From positions 14,632,001 through 14,696,000 of the forward strand of contig OU612068.1 in NCBI GenBank assembly GCA_914767715.1: a DNA stretch of 64,000 nucleotides. The letters run 5' to 3'. The position numbers were made by a program, and so were the translations under genes. Shown here one piece after another: positions 14,101-27,300 of the stretch; the stretch's first letter is position 1; the number at the start of each line of letters is the position of its first letter. This DNA is from Membranipora membranacea (taxonomy: Eukaryota > Bryozoa > Gymnolaemata > Cheilostomatida > Membraniporidae). Under the pieces are notes generated by a model. That model saw nothing but the letters and a program-made list of their open reading frames with translations, ran no database searches and was not told the DNA's origin.

Positions 14101-17100
14101 AGCTACTCGAGGACAGGCGGTCAAACCAATTGAGCCACCTCCGAGTCCTACCCCTCTATCTCACTTTAGTTTTTTGACCTGAACAAAATTGATTGATTCC
14201 CATCAAAATACCATGATTTTGTTATGCACATCCCAAGCCAGTCCCTGAATACACAGCACCTTCGCGGTATAGCTAACAGCTATGATGTCGTAGTTATTTT
14301 TCCTCTGAATTTGAATACAACAGGGATGGTGTGAGCATTTCAACCTATGTAAGGGAATTTCCCCCAATCTGTAACATGAAAAACCACCTCATTAAACTCA
14401 ATATTAAACTTACCAATTCTACACCCTGTGCATCCAACCCCCTATTATTTTTTGGTTACGAGTTTAATCTAATAATTCAAGAGATACTGAACCTGCCTCC
14501 GCTCAACAGCATCATGGTAATTGTAATTGGACTGTATTTTAGACTGCAATATACTATATACAAATTTCAATTTGGTTGAAGAGAAAAACTTATGGAGAAT
14601 AGAGAAGGTATCATCATAGAAGAGGAGATAACTACTGAAATGAATGATAAGATTATCCTCGATGATAATGGCAACGGCACCAAGACAATTATTTATAATG
14701 TGAAGAATACTAGTGACCATCCAGTTTCTATGCCTTCCTTGAAACAGAACATAAAGGCAGTTACTCAGGACCTGAAGTTATCTTATGAAACATCGAAAAG
14801 CACAGCTATTGCTTCAAATGGTACAAATGGAGGTTTTTCACAGCTTGAATTTCAACGTAGTGTCTTGGTAATAATTTTTGATACTGTTGCAATTTTCACT
14901 CACTCTGTTAGGTCGAAATGACAAGTTATTCAAATGCTGATAATGTTTGTGTAAAATCATTTAATTATAGTTGTTTCATTTGCAGAAACCAGGACTTTCA
15001 AAATCAACATAAGGGCTCACAACCAGTCAGAGCACACAGTCGATTTGATCTTCAAATTTGAAAAGTTTAAGATTTTGCGATCACGGATGGTTGTCTGTAT
15101 TCAACGAGCCCATGAACATCTGTATGACAGACTCCAGCCTGCTGCACAATATCATCCACGATCGAACAAACAAGATGACCATGAAACAAATCTGCAGATA
15201 GTGGAAAGTGACTTTGATCTTGAATTCGAGTAGGTGTATATCTATTGTATATTATACTCTATCATTGTGGTCTACTGATATGGGCTTTAATGTAAGAAAA
15301 AGGACATGACAATTAGTTCTGCTTTCAGTTTTTTTTTGGGGTCAACTGGTGGTAATCAGAGTATATGTTTATCAGGACTTATAATTTGCTAAAGACACTC
15401 GATATTATGAATCTCTTGCTGATACAATGACTGATGTAAGCAACACGAGACAATAAACAAACATTCGATAATCATAACTGGTGATTTAAAATAAACCAGT
15501 AGGTTAGGTTTTACCGCCCATCTATTACGATTGATCTTATTATCATTTCAGAAGTCATGTGGACCTAAAAACAGCACTAGGGAACTCATTACAGCAATAT
15601 CATATCCCTCAACAGATGGAGGCTTACTTACAAGCCCCTATGGTGCGAGAAGATTTATTGTAAGTTGTGAAGAGAACTTGCAAAACTGCAGTAAACACCT
15701 CTTTTCTCAGACTAGAGAGGAGTTGGGCTTGGACTCCTGCGATCAAACATGGTTGAACAAAAAAAAATCTACCAGTGCAGGCCATTTTTCTCATGTCTTG
15801 TTATATAAGTATAATGTATTCAAGTTCACTGTGGAAAATGTTAAAATTGGCTCCAGTCAGACTAAAAAGCTAGCCTGGTGGGGTCTTTAGGAAAATATAG
15901 ATTCATTTATATCTAATTACAACCCACTTCTTCTTGGTGAGAGTATCATATGGAACAGAAAAAAAAAGCTTCGCTGACTCCCATTGTCATATATGATAAA
16001 TGTAAGAGTTAATTCCGAGGCTTCACAGAAGAAGATAAATAATAATAATGTAACACTTTCGCGCCATATATTTAATAATAAATAATTTTAATGCTTAAAT
16101 TTCAGCAAGATACTGAACATTGATGACTTGGATTGCAGCAACTATTCTGATCATTTCAATAACCTGCTGTATATTGAGGAGCTACAGATGAGACGAGATA
16201 TTAAGTCTTACACCATAAAGGAGGCAAAAATGATTAAAACTGATACAAAGAGACACATCCTCCGCTTAGATGTAGGCATTTTATACATATCCAAACACTT
16301 TGGTTGGCAAAGATTTCATCCGACTACTGCTACAGTGGTTCTCTATTTTCTAACACTCTGATTGGGCAAAAAGGAATGCTACCACTTTCGTATATGAAGA
16401 TGAAGATTTTTCTAATTATAGACAACAGAGGAAAATCCTGGAATTTCATGTTTTTTCCAACAGGTACCTGGTTTGGCCGAAAACAGACCATCGGTTCTGA
16501 AGGGGGACACAATCTTAGCCACTCCTAAACGTCGTGATGGGAAGAAGTACAAAGGCAAGGTATACGACGTTGAAAGAACGACAGTGAAACTAGGTTTTGA
16601 GACAAGGTAATACCCAACCTCTCGGTCCAAGTTTTAAATCAAATTACTCCCTTTGATTTCATTGATACAAAATTACATTCTTGACACCAACAATGTTCTA
16701 GAATGTTTCTTTCAGAGGTCATCTGAGTAATTTTTTTTTTTAAACGTTAATTGACAAGCAATCTTCATCATTGAAATGATGTGCTTCCAAGTGTGCCAAG
16801 ATAAAACAAAAATAAATAAATATGGAAGATAAAGACTAACAATGAAAATGGTTATGTCTTAGACATGAAATACAGAAATGCATATTGTTGTAATGACTTT
16901 AAATTGTTTGCAGACCTGATCTGTTGCGGAAGGCTATTGAAAATTAAAGAAAGATTGCAAAGAAAATTGTTTGATGGAGGTTTCAGATAATGCTTGTCTC
17001 TCATCTGAAAGCGATGTATATTAAATGAAAACTGCTCACATATATAACCTGGAGCCAACATATTAAGTATTTTAAGCCATAAATGGCAGTAAAATAACTG

Positions 17101-20100
17101 GCAAGCTGTGGTAAGGGGAGAAGATTTAATGATCTTGAAAGATCCTGTGTTGATATCAGATGCTTTGGAATGAAATGAACAAAGGCGATAAGCCTAAAAG
17201 CCCGCTTCTGCAGTAAAAATAATGGATTTGTTATGTGAGCAGGGGGTATGTTATAGTAAATATGAATACCATAGATTAAATAACAGAAAATGAAATGGTG
17301 GTAAAAGGTCATCGCCGCTTTCCTTCCAATGCAAAATCTGCATTGCTGAAAAAGTGCAAGATTAGCTTTTAGCTTTTTTGAAATATATTCAACATGATCA
17401 TTCCAATAAAGTGTGTCATGCATCACATAGCCAAGGAGTTTAGTTTTGGCTTGTCTCTCAAGTTCAGAGCCAGAAATTGGCTCATCGCCGCTTTCCTTCC
17501 AATGCAAAATCTGCATTGCTGAAAAGTGCAAGATTAACTTTTAGCTTTTTTGAAATATATTCAACATGATCATTCCAATAAAGTGTGTCATGCGTCACAT
17601 AGCCAAGGAGTTTAGTTTTGGATTGTCTCTCAAGTTCAGAGCCAGAAATTGATAACAAAAATTTTGCGTTGGGTGATGCATTACAAAGAAAATAATGTGA
17701 TTTTTTCGTGTTGATCACCCTTTTGTTTGACTTACACCATTGGTTTATCTCACTGAGATCAATATTGCAAGACCTCTCTAACTGAAAAATGTTGTGGCTT
17801 TTGGCGACAAAAGTAGTATCATTGGCGTAAATAGAAAGTAATGTTGGGGCAATGATTTAGCCTTGAGGGACACCTTTCCGAATAGGTATTAATGGAATTT
17901 AACTGGTTGAACATAACATATTGTTTTCTCTCATTTAAAAATGAAGCCAGCAGTTTATGGGATGATCCAGTCATGCCATATCTAGACATATCTAGATGTG
18001 ACCCTTCATAATTTGCTCAATTCCTGGTTTCACAAGGCTATATTCAAATTTAAAATATTTCAAAAGTTTTCAAACAGTTTAATTTCAGGGTCATTACTTG
18101 TTGAGTGAAGTGCCTTACCAGTGTTCGACACTATGCATTATGATCCTAGTTCTTGTAGCATCTTCCTTCATAGTTTTCTCCTGTTTTCCAGAATGAGAGA
18201 GAGTTTCTATAACGGATCGATACACAAAATAGAGTTCACCATCAACAGGCTACCGATGAAGGTCGAACATCGAGCTGTGACCTGGGCAGGAGAAAGAGAC
18301 AAAGCTCTGAGGGCAGTTTTATTTCCCGAAGCTTCAAATCCTCAGGCATCGGCCATGCATGAACCACAGCACCTGAGGTTAGTAGCTCTTGAATAAATTT
18401 ATACAGATTCACAGACTTTTGTTGAACACATTGGTGTGACATGGGTTGGAGAGAAAGAACATATATATATATATATATATACATGATATATTTGATGATA
18501 TTCTGTTTCTGTATTTGAGCTGCCACATCGTCATACAAACCCTGCGGAGCTTGAGACATACTCTGAGATCATTGACAAATTATAATCTTTAGTCATGACC
18601 ATTGAAGTGACTTTTGATGAACAACATAATCATATGGATCTTGTATAGGTAACTGGGTTAATGGGCAGAATTATGGAACTGGGATGGTCCAGATGGGAGG
18701 ATCGACAATTATTTTATGAACTTGTTATGAAATCACCATTATAACTGAATATTGCAAAGTTTTATCTGTTATCAAACCACTGATGAGTCGACCTAGTTAG
18801 ATCTAGGGTAATATATCTTCAACTTGAAAATTCTGCCTGGTTTGCGTTTGCATTAAAAAAATGGGCTAACCTTGTTGCACATGTATATTCTCATTCTTAC
18901 AGTTTCCGTGATGACAATGTTCGCAGTAACCCTGAACAGAACTCTGCTGTGCAGCAGATACTGAGAGGATCATCTAAATCTGCTCCGTATCTCATCTTTG
19001 GACCTCCTGGGACTGGTAAAACTGTCACCATGGTGGAGGCCATCAAACAGGTAGGCAAAGAGCTAAATTGCTAGTATCAAAAATTAACCAATGAGAGTTA
19101 CATGAAAGTTGCTTCACTGCCCAAATTACTCTTCAGGCATCAAGTTGTCATAATATGTGCATTTATGAGAAAGTTACCAACAATGTTCAATGTTCTCCAT
19201 TATCACTTTGGGCAAAATTGAATGATTCATCATGTTGTGCAGGTATACAAGGAGAAGGTACATGCTAGGATCCTAGTTTGTGCTCCACAAAACGATGCTG
19301 CAGATTTACTTACGGAACGACTCATTTCTGATAGCACAATTATACGCTCCGATGTCATCCGACTACACGCTTTGTCACGCTCAAAGTCTACTGTCTCAGA
19401 GAAGGTTTGATTAGCTGTGTCTCGTTACTCGTGAACATCTAATTCAATTAGTAATTGTGCTATGCTACAATACTGAAGATTAAAATCCTATGCCTGTGAG
19501 CATTTGTCATGATACATGAGCGATTGAATTCCTAGAGAGAAGAATAGTATCAAGGCCGACTCAAATAATAAAAATACTGAGTTATATAGGTGAGCAGCAG
19601 ACAAAAAATATTGTGTGTTCCCATCCATCTTTTGTTATCATTCATCCAAGTCTGTACACCGGGCAAAATTTGACAAATCTCCTTGCACGTTCCTGTCCAT
19701 CTTTGAATGTTGTCTGTCCATGTTCATTCGTTTATCATCAAGCAGGAGAAAAAAGATATAGCAACTTTGCTTTTTCTAGATATGGCGTGTGTCAAATTTT
19801 CTGGACGGACTTGATGGAAAGGTAATGTTCCCCTCCAAGGAGAAGCTCATGAAGAAGAGAGTAATAGTAGTTACCCTCGTCACAAGCGGCAGGTCAGTCT
19901 AGCTATTTGACTTTTCTGTGCCTCCAATCGAGAAAAGAAGCCCACAAGTTATAGCCATGCATGGCACCACAACCTTAGTATGATGATGTACACCACCCTG
20001 TTGCCACTTTTAAAACAGGAGAAAATGACAGAGCTGATTCAAATGAAATTAGATTCTTTGCAGGCTGGTATCTGCAGATATGGGCTCACATTTCACACAC

Positions 20101-23100
20101 ATATTTATTGATGAGGCTGGACATGCTACAGAACCAGAGACTATTATACCATTATCTGGTCTTCTGGATGTTAATATGAGAAATGGAGGTCAGGTAATAC
20201 TAGCTGGTGATCCTAAACAGCTCGGCCCTATCATCAGATCACCTGTTGCAAAGCAGTGTGGGCTAGGTGAGTCCTTGCTGTTCTGCATCCAAATTTATAC
20301 CAATCAGAAAACCTAATGGTATCGGTCAGACTGGGAAAGACAGACAATCAGCTATTTCAGTCTATTATACCAAATATTAATGTCAGAATTGGGAACATAT
20401 CATAAGCTTTGTTTGTTTCAGGGTTGAGTTTTCTAGAGAGATTGATGAATGATAAATTGTACATGAAAGATCCGAGGACTAAATCATACAATCCGGTCTA
20501 TGTGACCAAGCTCGTGAACAATTACAGATCTCACCCAGCGATACTGAAAATACCTAATGAGTTGTATTACGATGGAGAGCTTAAAGTGTGTGCTGATGAA
20601 ATGCAGAGAAACAGATTCTGCCCTTGGAATGTAAAACTATTCTACATTCTAGCTCCTCAAAAATACCTTTGTTACCTTACTTATCAAGTTTGTACATTAG
20701 AATTTATAACAAAAAAACCTTTGACCTTTGACCTTTTAAGTGGGGTTAGGCAAATTGTGACTTCTTAAATTTATCCATTAACAATCCTACTATGACAAAG
20801 AGTAGTTTGAGGGCCCAAACAGCAAAGTTATGCGAAGAAAGCTTCTCTATTGCGTAGTGATCAACTATAGTATGAATAGCCTACTATTAAAATATTTTTA
20901 TCAAAACTTCAAATTAGATTGCATCCAATTTACTTTGTATTTAATTTTGTTTAGACTCTGCCACAACAAGGTTTCCCAGTAATATTCCATGCTATTACTG
21001 GACGAGAACAGCAAGAAGAAAACTCCCCATCATTTTTCAATGTGATGGAAGTTACTGAAGTTCTTAACTATGTGGATGATATCATGAACACCAGATCTTT
21101 CGGTGTACTGGCTGACCAAATCGGAATTATCTCCCCATACCATAAGCAAGTGAGTGGTGACTGACATGACATGTAAAGCTAAAAGTATACCAACTGAACA
21201 GCCTGGTTGAATGGCAGTGACACCATGCTTCCCTAGTGAAAAATAGTATGTTTACACCTCACTTTGAGAGTATGTTGGACTTGTAAGTCAGGTTCTGCCG
21301 CTGTGCTTTATTAGAGATTAGTTATCTTCAAATAAAATTTCCATTCAAATCATGCTAATTATTGATATCTGATTTAAAAAAAGGCAACAGCTTGAGTAGT
21401 TTCTTACTGGTGCTGATTTACTAGCACACCTCAGTAATCCGCATCAACTGGTTTAACTAATAATGTTTTATCAGTATATTAAGTAATCTAATACCGTTTT
21501 GAAGTGGCACTTGTTTCATCCTGCTTTGAATCTTTATTCCATGTTTCAAACATTTGGGCTCGTAAAAACAATCAATGTTGAGTTGTTTTGAGGGCTCAAG
21601 CGGTTATGTGGGATCTCGCAGCACTCCACATTCTACAATACAGCTAAAGTTTGGTACGAATTGTGTTTTGTTGAAAGGTAACAAAGATCAAAGAGGCCTT
21701 GAGGGAGCGCCAACGAACAGGGAGTGCTATGGAAAGAGCTAGGAAGAAATACGACAAGATATCTGTAGGATCTGTAGAGAAGTTTCAGGGCCAAGAAAGA
21801 GCAGTCATCATCATCAGCACAGTTAGAAGCCAGGATACACATCTGGTCCATGACAGGGTGTTCAACCTTGGATTTGTCGGGAATGCAAAGGTAGATAATA
21901 AATGTTTTATGATAATAATGGTTTGTAGAGGTTTTCAAAAATGTTGCTTTATTAATTTGTTGTATCTCAAAAATAGGAACTATTTGGAATAACACTATGC
22001 TACTGGAGCTGGAACAAACACACTCTACATGCACGCAAGTCTCACCTGAGTCTCAAAGCTTCCCCACCCTCCAAAAAACTGTGGTTTTAAGCCGTCTAGA
22101 GGGTGCCCGAGTAACTGTCTAATCTACACAGCCCTTATGCCTTTTAACACAAACTTGGTTACTGAAAATTCACAATCCTGACATTTTTTGTTGTTTTAGA
22201 GATTTAATGTAGCTGTGACCAGAGCTAAAGCGCTGCTTATCATCATCGGTAACCCAAACATTCTCTGTCAGGATGAAAACTGGAGAAGGTTAGTGAGCTT
22301 CCCCAATCGATCATCAAATATCAAATCTCATTCAATCCTTACTCACGAGTCTTTGTAAAGCTCAACACTTTTTTGCAAATAGTGCAATAAAACATTGTAG
22401 ATGATTGTCGGAGCTTATATTGCAATGCCACATGCATTTCTGTTCATAACATGTTTCGTGCTAATTTTTGACAGATATCACTCCACCTACCTGTTGTGTA
22501 GTTTGGGGGCTTGAGCGACATAGGTGAAGATTGTGGCGTCCTAAGCCTGAAAATGCATCTTAACCACTCAAGCCCTCATACTTTGACTAATGCGAAACTT
22601 TGAGACTCAAATTTAGCTACAATAGTCATCTATCTTTATAAAGAATATTACTCTGCTTATTCAAAGTTTTTAATTCCATTACTGTTTATATTTTTAAGAA
22701 TGATTGAATACATTGATAAGGAGAAAGGGTGTAGAGGATGCCCATTGCCTGCAAACCTCCATGAACCTGTACAAGATACGTCCGAGCATCAACAATCAGG
22801 TAATGGAATGGTAATGATAGGTTCATGAACAGTAGCTCGGGGGGGGGGGGGCTACATCCAAATGTTGTGTGCTTTTTAACCATCACGTTCACTCTTGTTT
22901 GGATAAAGAAATATCCGATTCATGCACAACAGGTGATGCCATAGAATAGCTGTAGTGCATGCAGTATGTGTTGTTAACATTATTTTGGTTTCCCTGTTTC
23001 CCTTGAGAATTGCTAGCTCTTGCTGTGAAGATGCTCAGCGACGTAACTGATTCCTATCCCCCAAATGAACAATGAACTCAAGCTGCTAATAAATTATTAA

Positions 23101-23258
23101 TTATTTTTTTTATGCAACGTTTTGGTAATGAACACATCACAACCATACTTTTCTTGATTGCAGAGGGTGCTTCTGCAGGACCAGTTATGCATTGGCCCAC
23201 TATGGAGAGCCAACAGCAGTCTCAGTATGAACCTGGCGTGCGCAGAAAAGATGAATAA
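11141..23258 (+). CDS. mov10-like: MOV10-family RNA helicase, gene 2 (20 exons, Ser/Asp-rich N-terminal exon)
   Basis: Paralog of gene 1 with the most divergent sequence of the four. Exons: 11141-11645, 12149-12293, 13102-13312, 13644-13894, 14582-14832, 14986-15229, 15552-15659, 16106-16271, 16464-16606, 18192-18377, 18903-19050, 19243-19404, 19780-19892, 20064-20266, 20422-20630, 20955-21149, 21678-21890, 22200-22288, 22699-22799, 23164-23258 (TAA). The sum is 3738 nt with consistent phases, or 1245 residues. Residues 1-168 form a low-complexity Ser/Asp-rich leader with no relative in the paralogs. Next come a short helical exon, a finger (CRICDKG..H..H), a second finger exon (CPLNGC; CDICDM..H..H), MOV10 beta-rich segments and the helicase core: GPPGTGKT (about 770), [41 protein letters not shown]. 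The exon 3 acceptor (AG 13100-13101) has a weak pyrimidine tract but is the only phase-matching choice I found. Exon 13 is about 50 nt shorter than in gene 1. Intron 9 holds an antisense LINE relic and intron 4 a SINE-like repeat. Confidence 0.88.
13996..14152 (-). repeat. tRNA-derived SINE-like element in gene 2 intron 4
   Basis: Read on the minus strand, this stretch starts with a tRNA-like head: an A-box-like GTGGCTCAATTGGTT and, about 40 bp later, a B-box-like CCCGGTTGCAGTC. A tail of about 80 bp without tRNA character follows. That layout is typical of SINEs. No target-site duplication or clear poly-A/microsatellite tail was identified. Confidence 0.5.
16860..17960 (-). mobile_element. 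Degenerate non-LTR retrotransposon (LINE) reverse transcriptase fragment
   Basis: On the minus strand of gene 2 intron 9, broken frames encode the C-terminal half of a LINE reverse transcriptase. A GVPQG motif is followed at once by a stop codon (about 17870). The YADD box is replaced by a degenerate YANDTT. Then come the thumb-type segments [19 protein letters not shown] and [10 protein letters not shown], and a terminal [14 protein letters not shown] typical of CR1/L2/jockey-like elements. A 170-bp segment is tandemly duplicated inside it (17309 and 17482). Several stops and frameshifts show that it is dead. It lies antisense to the host gene. Confidence 0.75.
17309..17653. repeat. Tandem duplication inside the LINE relic
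   Basis: Two near-identical copies of about 170 bp start at 17309 and 17482, an offset of 173 bp. They differ by a one-base deletion in an A run and a few substitutions. Both encode the same KLLGY-to-SKKL part of the reverse transcriptase, so this is a local duplication after insertion or an assembly slip. Confidence 0.8.
18460..18482. repeat. TA microsatellite
   Basis: A perfect (AT)n run of about 22 bp in gene 2 intron 10. Confidence 0.8.
22839..22851. repeat. Poly-G tract
   Basis: A run of about 12 G residues in the last intron of gene 2. It is a possible sequencing or assembly weak point. Confidence 0.8.
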
Positions 23259-24387
23259 CAAACTATAAATTCAATCTGGGTGGCCTCAATCTGCAAAAAG
23301 GATAATACTTAGAGTTTCAATATCAACAAAATACCCTAGACCAAGCCACGAGGTGAACATACATGGCTAACACGATAGGACAAAGTTATGTGATCAAAAT
23401 TCATTCCGTAACATTATTGATGATTTGTACTATTTCATTTTTATCTGAGATTGATAGAGCATGAATTAACTCATTTAGCTTGAGTACCATCTGAAGGAGT
23501 TAGTAGTGAGGGTTAGTAGTGAGGACCCGGGCACAATTTATAGAATGTTTGTTATATCTGAAACATCAGTAGGATACTGACAAATGCGTTGTGGGGAGGG
23601 GTGCTGACAGAAAATTGAAATCATATTAGGGAATTGTTAGATTTTTGCCGACCATTTTATTGCTTTCAGACTTTTATTTTTATGGCCCTGATAAAATTCC
23701 GTTGAATCAAGCATAGAAAATGTAACAAATACAGTACAAATCTGAGAAAAAGGGCATGCATTTTCTGGCATTCATATTTGAATAATTCATCACCGAAATC
23801 AAATCATATTATTTCAATAACTTGTGTAAAAAATAACAGCCTCCACAACACTGGCGGGTACGCTAAACTTCTGCAACTTTTTACCAATCAGTTCCGTCCA
23901 GCTTTGCCCCATCTAGAAGCTATTGTTGCTATCTTAACAATCCTCATTTATTGCTTACACCAACTCCTAATGTCATGAAGATTAACTTGTTTCTGTTGGA
24001 ACACAAGGCTCACTGTGGAATACCCAGGCAGTGACAGTAATTTGACAATTTTTTGTAAAAACAAAACTGTCCAGTTGAGACAATAATATCTCATAATAAA
24101 GCATGTGTGGTATGATGAAAAATCTAATGGTTCGATGGCGCAATAGGTTAGTATGCTTGCTATTCACTGCCCGACGATTGGTACCGCATGAGTTGCGGGC
24201 TCGAGTCCCACTGGAGGAGCTTTCAGGATGATTGTTTCAGCCCCCAGTACCCTCGGGTGTATAACTCTCTTCAACTTTGCGCTTTCCGAGTTTTAATCTT
24301 GGGAAGAGTTAATTGGCCTTCAAATATAATAGCAGCCGTTGCAGGACAGCTCTTGCATATGTAAGTTTTGCGATAAGATGAGAACCT
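23259..24387. other. Tail-to-tail spacer between genes 2 and 3
   Basis: This 1.1 kb gap lies between the stop codons of the convergent genes 2 and 3 and marks the turning point of the helicase cluster. Apart from the SINE-like repeat listed separately, I see no coding potential, and no convincing poly-A signal on either strand. Confidence 0.5.
24122..24330 (+). repeat. tRNA-derived SINE-like element
   Basis: The head has an A-box-like TGGCGCAATAGGTTAGTAT and a good B-box match GGGCTCGAGTCCCA (about 24199), followed by an unrelated body of about 100 bp. It sits in the spacer between genes 2 and 3 and ends close to the stop codon of gene 3. The distance between boxes is longer than in a functional tRNA gene, which favours a SINE. 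Confidence 0.5.
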
Positions 24388-27300
24388 TTACTCCTTCCTT
24401 CTCCATTCTTGGTTAGCTTGCTGTTGTAACTCGCTAGCTGCACCACTGAGAGCTTCTAATAATAGAGAAAAACAGTAATAATTAAAGGTAGATATAGGGG
24501 ACCAGGCAGACATCACATCTCAAGGTTTGAAAAGGATAGCATACATAAGCACAAGGCTTCATGGAACATCTAGGGAAAGTTGTTTAGTTTTGTCGCACAA
24601 ACCATTAATAAATAGTACCTTGTATCTGCATGGCGTCCATCATGTTGCTGAGATCATCAATGTTTTCACCATCTATCTCATCAGGAGGTGGTATTCCTAC
24701 ACACCCTCCTCCTTCCTCAATGTGGCTTAGCAACCTGAACATGGCAGAAAAAGAAATTAAAGGAGGCAATCATCAAACTGCCGCAGTGTTGTTATCAGTG
24801 TACCAGTTGGTAGGATCAGTGAGAAATGTCTAACGTTGTGTACTATTGTATATGTATATATATAAACACATTTTTATTGCATCAACCATCATCCAAAGAT
24901 GTTCTGCCTGTTGGCAAAAAGACCAAAAAAAACCAACCAAAATAAAATCAAGGGAATAAAACTCAATTGAATGAAAACAAAATGGTTTGACAATGCAAAT
25001 TTGAATGGATGGATGTATGTTTGTTGATGTTGTGTTATTGCTTTGTATCAAGTCAATATCCAACCGCTAGCTTGAGAAACTAACCTGAGCCAGTTAGAGT
25101 CCTTCCTGAGAATTGCTGGATTGCCGATTACAATGAGTAGTGCCTTTGCTCTGGTGATCGCCACATTGAACCTCTACAAAAGTGACAACGTTATCATATG
25201 CAATCATTTATTGGTTATAATACAAATGTACAAAATTGACATACCACCATTTTCATACTGAGCTAATCATTCAGATCACTCTGCAGTGCTAACACAGTTT
25301 AAATGTCATGCAGTGGGAGAACATCTGGTTATGCTGAATATGAGTATTTTTTTAGTATTTATTGACAACAATATTCATCATTGAAATGATGTTCTTTCAA
25401 ATATGACAGAGCAAGCAAAAAAAATTAAAATAAAAGAAAAGAAAAAAAATGCTAAGTTTTTGTAAGATAAGATGGCCATTAAAAAACAACCATAACTGGG
25501 CCAGTCCTACCTTACCTTTGGATTGCCAACGAAGCCCAGGTTAAACTTCTTATCATCATCTAGGAAAGCATCTCTACTCCTCACAGTACTGATGATGATG
25601 ATCTCCCGCTCCTGGCCCTGAAACTTCTCCACAGAACCGACAGATATATCAGCATAGCCACGCCTTCTACCTCTCTGCTGAGTCTCCAAGGCCTTCAATC
25701 CTCGAATTATCTTGTTTACCTACAGAGAAAATCGGTTTGTAGGTTTACAAAAAACCAATACAATAAGGATAAAGAATTTCATGATGAAGAGATGGGAGAG
25801 TCAAAAGGTCCTAAATTTTAGGAAATGCCGTTCTCCTTTAGTTTGAAATTTCAGATTACGCTTGAGGGCCATGAGTATGATATAAAGAACACGAGGACAA
25901 CTGCTTTGTCTGCAGGACATGCTGTATATACTGATATCCCTAATACACTGGATATACTGAATACACCCGATATCCAAATATACCGGATATAATCGAAGTA
26001 CACTGGATATACTGTATATACCCGGTATGCAAATATATCGTATACCCTATAGGAGTTTAATTTAGCTAGAGTTTAATTTCGCTATCTGGACCTGGTACTA
26101 AATTTCGCTAGTACTAAATTAAAAAAATGTCCAAGCTGGGATTTTAACCCAGGGCATAACCATCCATCTGATTGCAAGGCAGACACTTAGACCACTACAC
26201 CACACTACCTTGCATGTGTAGGTAAGGTGTATTTCTGTATAATTGTACATTGTTTATGAAACTATGGTGAGTGAGTTTAATTTAAGATACACTAAATTTC
26301 GCTACTTAGGCAATAACGCGAAAAGCGAATCCTAAATGCCGCGAAAACTAAACTCCTATAGGGTATACTGGATATACCGGATATACAGCAAAGGGTATGG
26401 TATTCATGTTGCTATGACCTTGCACACCCATTTGGTTTCATATTATTACACTTAATTTAATTCACCTCACCTGTTGATGATAGGGGGAGATAATTCCGAT
26501 ATGCTCAGCTTTAACTCTGGGTGATTTACAGTCCATCAGTTTCTCCACATAGCTGACTACTCTCATCACCTCATCAGTATTAAACCAGGAAGGAGACCGA
26601 GCCTCTCTCTCCTCCTCTCCCTGTACTCCATGGAATATCAGTGGGAATCCTTCTGTCGGTAAACCCTGAAAACCCAACGAATTCATAAATGAAATTCTGG
26701 TTTGTCTTTGCAAAAGAGTGGTGAATAGTTGTTTGAACAAGTCGACAGTGACAATACCTCGAATCAAGAGAGGTCAGTGAATTAGATTATGCACCCTGGT
26801 GGCTGTTAAACTAGTACTCAGACTTGGCTATGACTAAGCTAAGATAAGATGAATATCATTCCAAAATGTTGTGGTGTGTTCTTGGGAATTATACCGATTC
26901 AATTGTGACTGTTTAAAACTCACCTCCCACCGACAGAATTTCTCTCTCGCTAGTCTATCAGCGAAAGGCTGCAGTTCATTATCATAGAAGCACATGTTGG
27001 GTACTTCTAGTATATCAGGATGAGATCTGAAGCTTCTCACTAACTTAGTCACATATACAGGGTTGTACTGATCTGTCGTCTCATCTCGAGCATACACGCC
27101 TGTGTCCATCAACCTCTCCAGCAGGCTCATACCTGTCATAATCAAGCAGGTTTCCAGTGAAGGCATAGACATTTTGGTAAGTGTACTTGACATCATTACT
27201 GGTTTATTATATCTGGTTTCCAAATTTTAGATTCAAATATATGACAGTCTCTGTTAAAATCAATCTGGCCTATCTGATTTTGCTGCATTTTATGATTACC

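Noticed and set aside
15660-15890. Extended open frame past gene 2 exon 7 in another reading frame
   Set aside because: The phase-correct reading ([18 protein letters not shown]) matches the paralogs and ends at the GTAAGT donor. The longer frame is out of phase and has no similarity.
26131-26214. Functional tRNA-Ala gene
   Set aside because: The acceptor stem does not pair, the anticodon loop stem is mismatched and extra bases lie before the T arm.
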